64,000 nt of DNA, from contig JAAWDY010000021.1 of assembly GCA_022793995.1 (NCBI GenBank), forward strand, positions 47,765-111,764, read 5' to 3'. Positions 61,298 through 64,000 of this stretch are shown piece after piece. The translations under genes and the position numbers were made by a program. How positions within the stretch are numbered: the first letter of the stretch is position 1; every line of letters begins with the position of its first letter. A model generated the notes under the pieces. The model had not been told where the DNA came from. It did no database searches and saw nothing but the letters and a program-made list of their open reading frames with translations. Source of the DNA: Coprococcus sp. (GTDB taxonomy: Bacteria; Bacillota; Clostridia; Lachnospirales; Lachnospiraceae).

Positions 61298-62617
61298 ATG
61301 AAAAAGGAGAGAAAAAGAAATATCAAAAAAATGACGGCCTTCTGTCTGGCAGGGATCGCTGTATTTACGCTGATATCGTGCACGGGCAAGGAGGATCCGA
61401 ATAATAACCTTATCAAATCAAAGGAAGAGAATAAAAGAATTGTAAATTTGTTCAGTCCCATGGAGAAAACAGAGCCGGACGTGGAAAATGTGGCAAGAAG
61501 CGCAGCGGATAAGACGATTATGCTCGCAGAAGAGAAGCTGGGCGTGAAAGTGGCGTACAGGACATATACGGCGGAAGATTATCAGGATAGAACCTATGAC
61601 GAAGTGGCGCTTGACCGGGCGCGTAATAACATGGACGATATATACCTGTTGAATCCGGATACAGTACTGATCTTAGGAGAGGAAGGGAAGTTAAAGGATC
61701 TGTCGGGGCTTGACAGCGCAAAGAATCTAAGGGAGATCATTAGAACAGCGAATACAGCCGACGGAAAATTGGTGGCGATACCTCAGGAGGTTGTGGCGTA
61801 CGGGCTTTTTGTGAATAAAGATATGTTCGATCAATACAAACTGAAACTTCCGGAAACGCCGGAGGAATTTTTGGAATGCTGTCGGGTGTTTAAGGAAAAC
61901 GGGGTAGAGACGCCTGTCGGCGCTAACCGCTGGTGGCTGGAGACTTTCGTATTTGCACAGGCGTATGCAGATTTGTATAACGGTGGAAATACGGAGGACG
62001 AAATCGCGGCCCTGAACAGCGGCGATGCCAAATACAGCGATTATATGCGGCCAGGATTTGAGTTTCTTAAGGAGTTAATTGACCGTGGCTACATTGATGC
62101 AAAAAAAGCCATAGTCAGTGAAGCCATCGAAGGGGAGAGAGCGGACTTCATGGAGCAGAAAGTACCGATCGTCATGGCATATTGGGGAGCAGCGAATACA
62201 GAGACCGCCTACGGAAAAACAGATTTCAATATGCAGGTCATCGGATTTCCAAGCAGCCGGGGACAGATGCCGGTTATGCCAATGACTGGGTTTGCCGTCG
62301 GAGAGGAGGCGGAACATGCGGAGGATGCGATGGAAACGTTAGACGAGATTCTTTCGGACGAAGCGCTCCAGATCTATGCGGAGATCAACAGGGTGATCTC
62401 CCCTTCTAAAAATGTGGAGGTGGAATGTGTACCTGCATTGAAACCATTAAATGACAGGATTAAAGAAAACGTCTATGTCCTTGGCTCGAATGCAGGGATG
62501 AAAGTTGAACAATGGGGGAATACCTGCCTTATTGTACGGGACCTTTTAAATGGAGCAACCGTAGACGAGTGTATGGAAAAGTTTGATAAACTTCAGGAAG
62601 GAGCGCTGGGCAAATAA
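61298..62617 (+). CDS. Extracellular solute-binding lipoprotein (family 1)
   Basis: A 439-residue lipoprotein with a basic N terminus, hydrophobic core and lipobox LISCTG. The sugar-binding fold is recognisable from 'VAIPQEVVAYGLFVNKDMFD', 'VGANRWWLETFVFA' and 'FPSSRGQMPVMPMTG'. No ABC permease or ATPase is nearby. Being 13 bases after the hybrid kinase gene, it probably acts as the ligand-binding co-sensor. Confidence 0.85.
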   Translation: MKKERKRNIKKMTAFCLAGIAVFTLISCTGKEDPNNNLIKSKEENKRIVNLFSPMEKTEPDVENVARSAADKTIMLAEEKLGVKVAYRTYTAEDYQDRTYDEVALDRARNNMDDIYLLNPDTVLILGEEGKLKDLSGLDSAKNLREIIRTANTADGKLVAIPQEVVAYGLFVNKDMFDQYKLKLPETPEEFLECCRVFKENGVETPVGANRWWLETFVFAQAYADLYNGGNTEDEIAALNSGDAKYSDYMRPGFEFLKELIDRGYIDAKKAIVSEAIEGERADFMEQKVPIVMAYWGAANTETAYGKTDFNMQVIGFPSSRGQMPVMPMTGFAVGEEAEHAEDAMETLDEILSDEALQIYAEINRVISPSKNVEVECVPALKPLNDRIKENVYVLGSNAGMKVEQWGNTCLIVRDLLNGATVDECMEKFDKLQEGALGK

Positions 62618-62631
62618 AGGCCCAGGAAAAA

Positions 62632-62859
62632 ATGAAGACATTCTACAATATATTAAGAATACTGATGGGAAGCTGCGTTGGAGTGTTTCTGGGGAGCAGC
62701 ATTTATAGATACTATGATTACAAGACCTATCCGGAGTTGTATGAGATGAACTCTGCTCCATGGTATCTGAGCATAGAGGTCAATGCAGTGTATACTCTTA
62801 TTTCCGTCGTCCTGATCTTTATTGTGATGCAGGTCTTAAAACGAAAGAGGAAAGAATAA
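62632..62859 (+). CDS. Small two-span membrane protein
   Basis: A 75-residue protein with two membrane helices (about 6-22 and 48-67) and a basic tail (LKRKRKE). It is 14 bases after the binding protein, in the same operon. No known family; it may be a small accessory of the kinase complex. Confidence 0.6.
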   Translation: MKTFYNILRILMGSCVGVFLGSSIYRYYDYKTYPELYEMNSAPWYLSIEVNAVYTLISVVLIFIVMQVLKRKRKE

Positions 62860-62930
62860 GGATGCCTCAGATCAGGCGGCTTGGCGGAGAAATGCGCAGA
62901 CAAATCAGTGGAGAAATTTAGAAAAAACGG

Positions 62931-62959
62931 TTGACATGGAAATAAGTTCATAATATACT
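62931..62959 (+). promoter_or_regulatory. Promoter of rplM-rpsI
   Basis: TTGACA (62931-62936), 17-base spacer, TATACT (62954-62959). Confidence 0.8.
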
Positions 62960-62965
62960 GTTCTG

Positions 62966-63030
62966 GTATGGCGTGAGAAGAAACAGCTTACACCAAAGCC
63001 CCGGAGCAGGCTGTTTTTCCAAATAGAAGT
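62966..63030 (+). promoter_or_regulatory. Leader hairpin of rplM, probable L13 autoregulatory element
   Basis: aaacagc (62981-62987) pairs with gctgttt (63010-63016), with a GC-rich loop, in the leader between promoter and rplM. Firmicutes rplM mRNAs often carry an L13-binding leader with such a hairpin. The run of T after it means it could instead act as an attenuator. Confidence 0.55.
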
Positions 63031-63076
63031 ACAATGAAAATATTGAGTAAAGTCAAGATTCACAGGAGGTCAACCA

Positions 63077-63505
63077 ATGAAAACTTATATGGCTAATCCC
63101 GATAAGATTGAAAAGAAATGGTATGTAGTTGACGCAGAAGGACAGACGCTGGGACGTCTTTGTGCTGAAGTTGCAAAGGTTTTAAGAGGAAAGAATAAAC
63201 CGGAGTTCACACCGCACGTTGACACTGGAGATTATGTGGTAGTGGTTAATGCGGCTAAAGTAAAAGTGACTGGCAGAAAGCTGGATCAGAAGATTTATTA
63301 TCATCATTCAGATTATGTGGGAGGAATGAAAGAGACTACACTGAGACAGATGCTAGCAAAGAAGCCGGAAGCAGTAGTAGAACTTGCTGTCAAAGGAATG
63401 CTTCCCAAAGGACCTTTAGGAAGAGCAATGTATAAGAAACTTCATGTATATGCCGGACCGGAACATGAGCAGCAGGCTCAGAAGCCGGAAGTTCTGACAT
63501 TTTAG
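63077..63505 (+). CDS. rplM: 50S ribosomal protein L13
   Basis: A 142-residue L13 with the family start ([20 protein letters not shown]) and '[20 protein letters not shown]', '[16 protein letters not shown]'. It belongs to the large subunit. AGGAGG precedes the ATG. It is followed by rpsI after 27 bases. In many Firmicutes it follows truA directly. Confidence 0.97.
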   Translation: MKTYMANPDKIEKKWYVVDAEGQTLGRLCAEVAKVLRGKNKPEFTPHVDTGDYVVVVNAAKVKVTGRKLDQKIYYHHSDYVGGMKETTLRQMLAKKPEAVVELAVKGMLPKGPLGRAMYKKLHVYAGPEHEQQAQKPEVLTF

Positions 63506-63532
63506 TTAAGGGTTTAAAAGGAGGAAAAGAAA

Positions 63533-63925
63533 GTGGCTAGTGCAAAATTCTACGGAACAGGAAGAAGAAAAAAATCAGTCGCGAGAGTATACCTTATGCC
63601 TGGAACAGGCAAGATCACGATCAATAAAAGAGACATTGACGACTACTTTGGTCTTGAGACATTGAAAGTTGTAGTACGTCAGCCGTTGGTTGCTACCGAC
63701 AATGTCGACAAGTTTGACGTACAGGTCAATGTACATGGCGGCGGTTATACCGGACAGGCAGGAGCAATCCGTCATGGTATTTCCAGGGCGCTTCTGGAGG
63801 CCGACGCAGAGTACAGGCCGACGCTGAAGTCAGCAGGATATCTAACACGTGACCCGCGTATGAAAGAACGTAAGAAGTACGGCCTCAAAGCGGCTCGTCG
63901 CGCTCCGCAGTTCAGCAAGCGATAA
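63533..63925 (+). CDS. rpsI: 30S ribosomal protein S9
   Basis: A 130-residue S9 starting at GTG 63533, with GGAGG upstream. Conserved parts: '[16 protein letters not shown]', '[19 protein letters not shown]' and the basic C terminus '[16 protein letters not shown]' that reaches the P-site tRNA. Confidence 0.97.
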   Translation: MASAKFYGTGRRKKSVARVYLMPGTGKITINKRDIDDYFGLETLKVVVRQPLVATDNVDKFDVQVNVHGGGYTGQAGAIRHGISRALLEADAEYRPTLKSAGYLTRDPRMKERKKYGLKAARRAPQFSKR

Positions 63926-63956
63926 TCGGCTGTTCAAACCGTATCAAAATTGCTCA

Positions 63957-63990
63957 AAAACCCCGGAAAATCAAGGTTTTCCGGGGTTTT
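63957..63990 (+). terminator. Terminator after rpsI
   Basis: aaaaccccggaaaa (63957-63970) pairs with ttttccggggtttt (63977-63990), ending in T. Confidence 0.9.
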
Positions 63991-64000
63991 CTTATACCCA

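Overview
This window looks like a chromosomal segment of an anaerobic gut Firmicute of the Lachnospiraceae/Clostridia type. The clues are a solitary HydE maturase, a glycine-reductase-type selenoprotein, a tyrosine T-box leader, an EcfAAT-TruA block, Lachnospiraceae-type DUF5721 and DUF4358 proteins, Shine-Dalgarno sites of the AGGAGG type and sigma-A promoters. No tRNA, rRNA, CRISPR array or prophage was seen.

Region by region. (1) 1-5.5 kb: the 3' end of htpG, a DUF5721 gene, a possible small RNA, then a four-gene membrane O-acyltransferase operon (SGNH, DUF4358, MBOAT, DHHW). (2) 5.5-13.3 kb: housekeeping genes rluF, ligA and clpX, a subtilase, a signal-peptidase-II-like gene and hydE. (3) 13.3-17.7 kb: a decayed accessory patch with a small ORF, a RelB/PIN toxin-antitoxin pair, remnants of a recombinase and of a DNA methylase, an MBL-fold enzyme, an AAA ATPase and a DUF3990/DUF3791 pair. 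(4) 17.7-25.3 kb: a zinc-ribbon/TPM/SPFH module resembling Bacillus YdjG-YdjH-YdjI, TraX, and a two-gene ABC exporter. (5) 25.3-30.6 kb: ecfA1-ecfA2-ecfT-truA, with truA running in frame into an amylosucrase-like GH13 gene. (6) 30.6-39.3 kb: threonine aldolase on the minus strand, then a DeoR regulator and an Lsr/Rbs-type sugar ABC importer with a lactonase-like MBL protein and a PdxA-type dehydrogenase. (7) 39.4-43.3 kb, minus strand: an ABC transporter and an AgrC/AgrA-type two-component system. (8) 43.7-53.5 kb: a catabolic operon of DhnA/LsrF-type aldolase, zinc dehydrogenase, SorC regulator, amino-acid permease, RibF-like protein, aldehyde dehydrogenase, and the two subunits of a selenium-dependent reductase component B. 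(9) 53.5-58.4 kb: structured intergenic DNA, a broken Rpn nuclease gene, a tyrosine T-box with a MITE-like insertion, tyrS, maf and a GH13 amylase. (10) 58.7-64 kb: a hybrid histidine kinase with a lipoprotein binding protein, then rplM-rpsI with their leader and terminator.

The most interesting system is the 43.7-53.5 kb operon. An in-frame UGA at 51849-51851 with a hairpin behind it makes one selenoprotein out of what would otherwise look like two ORFs. The pair belongs to the glycine/sarcosine/betaine reductase component B family but sits with an aldolase, two dehydrogenases and a flavokinase-like gene, so its substrate may be new. The second notable point is that truA and rplM, neighbours in many Firmicutes, are about 34 kb apart here. 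The inserted DNA starts exactly at the end of truA, where the two genes are joined without a stop codon next to a run of six T.
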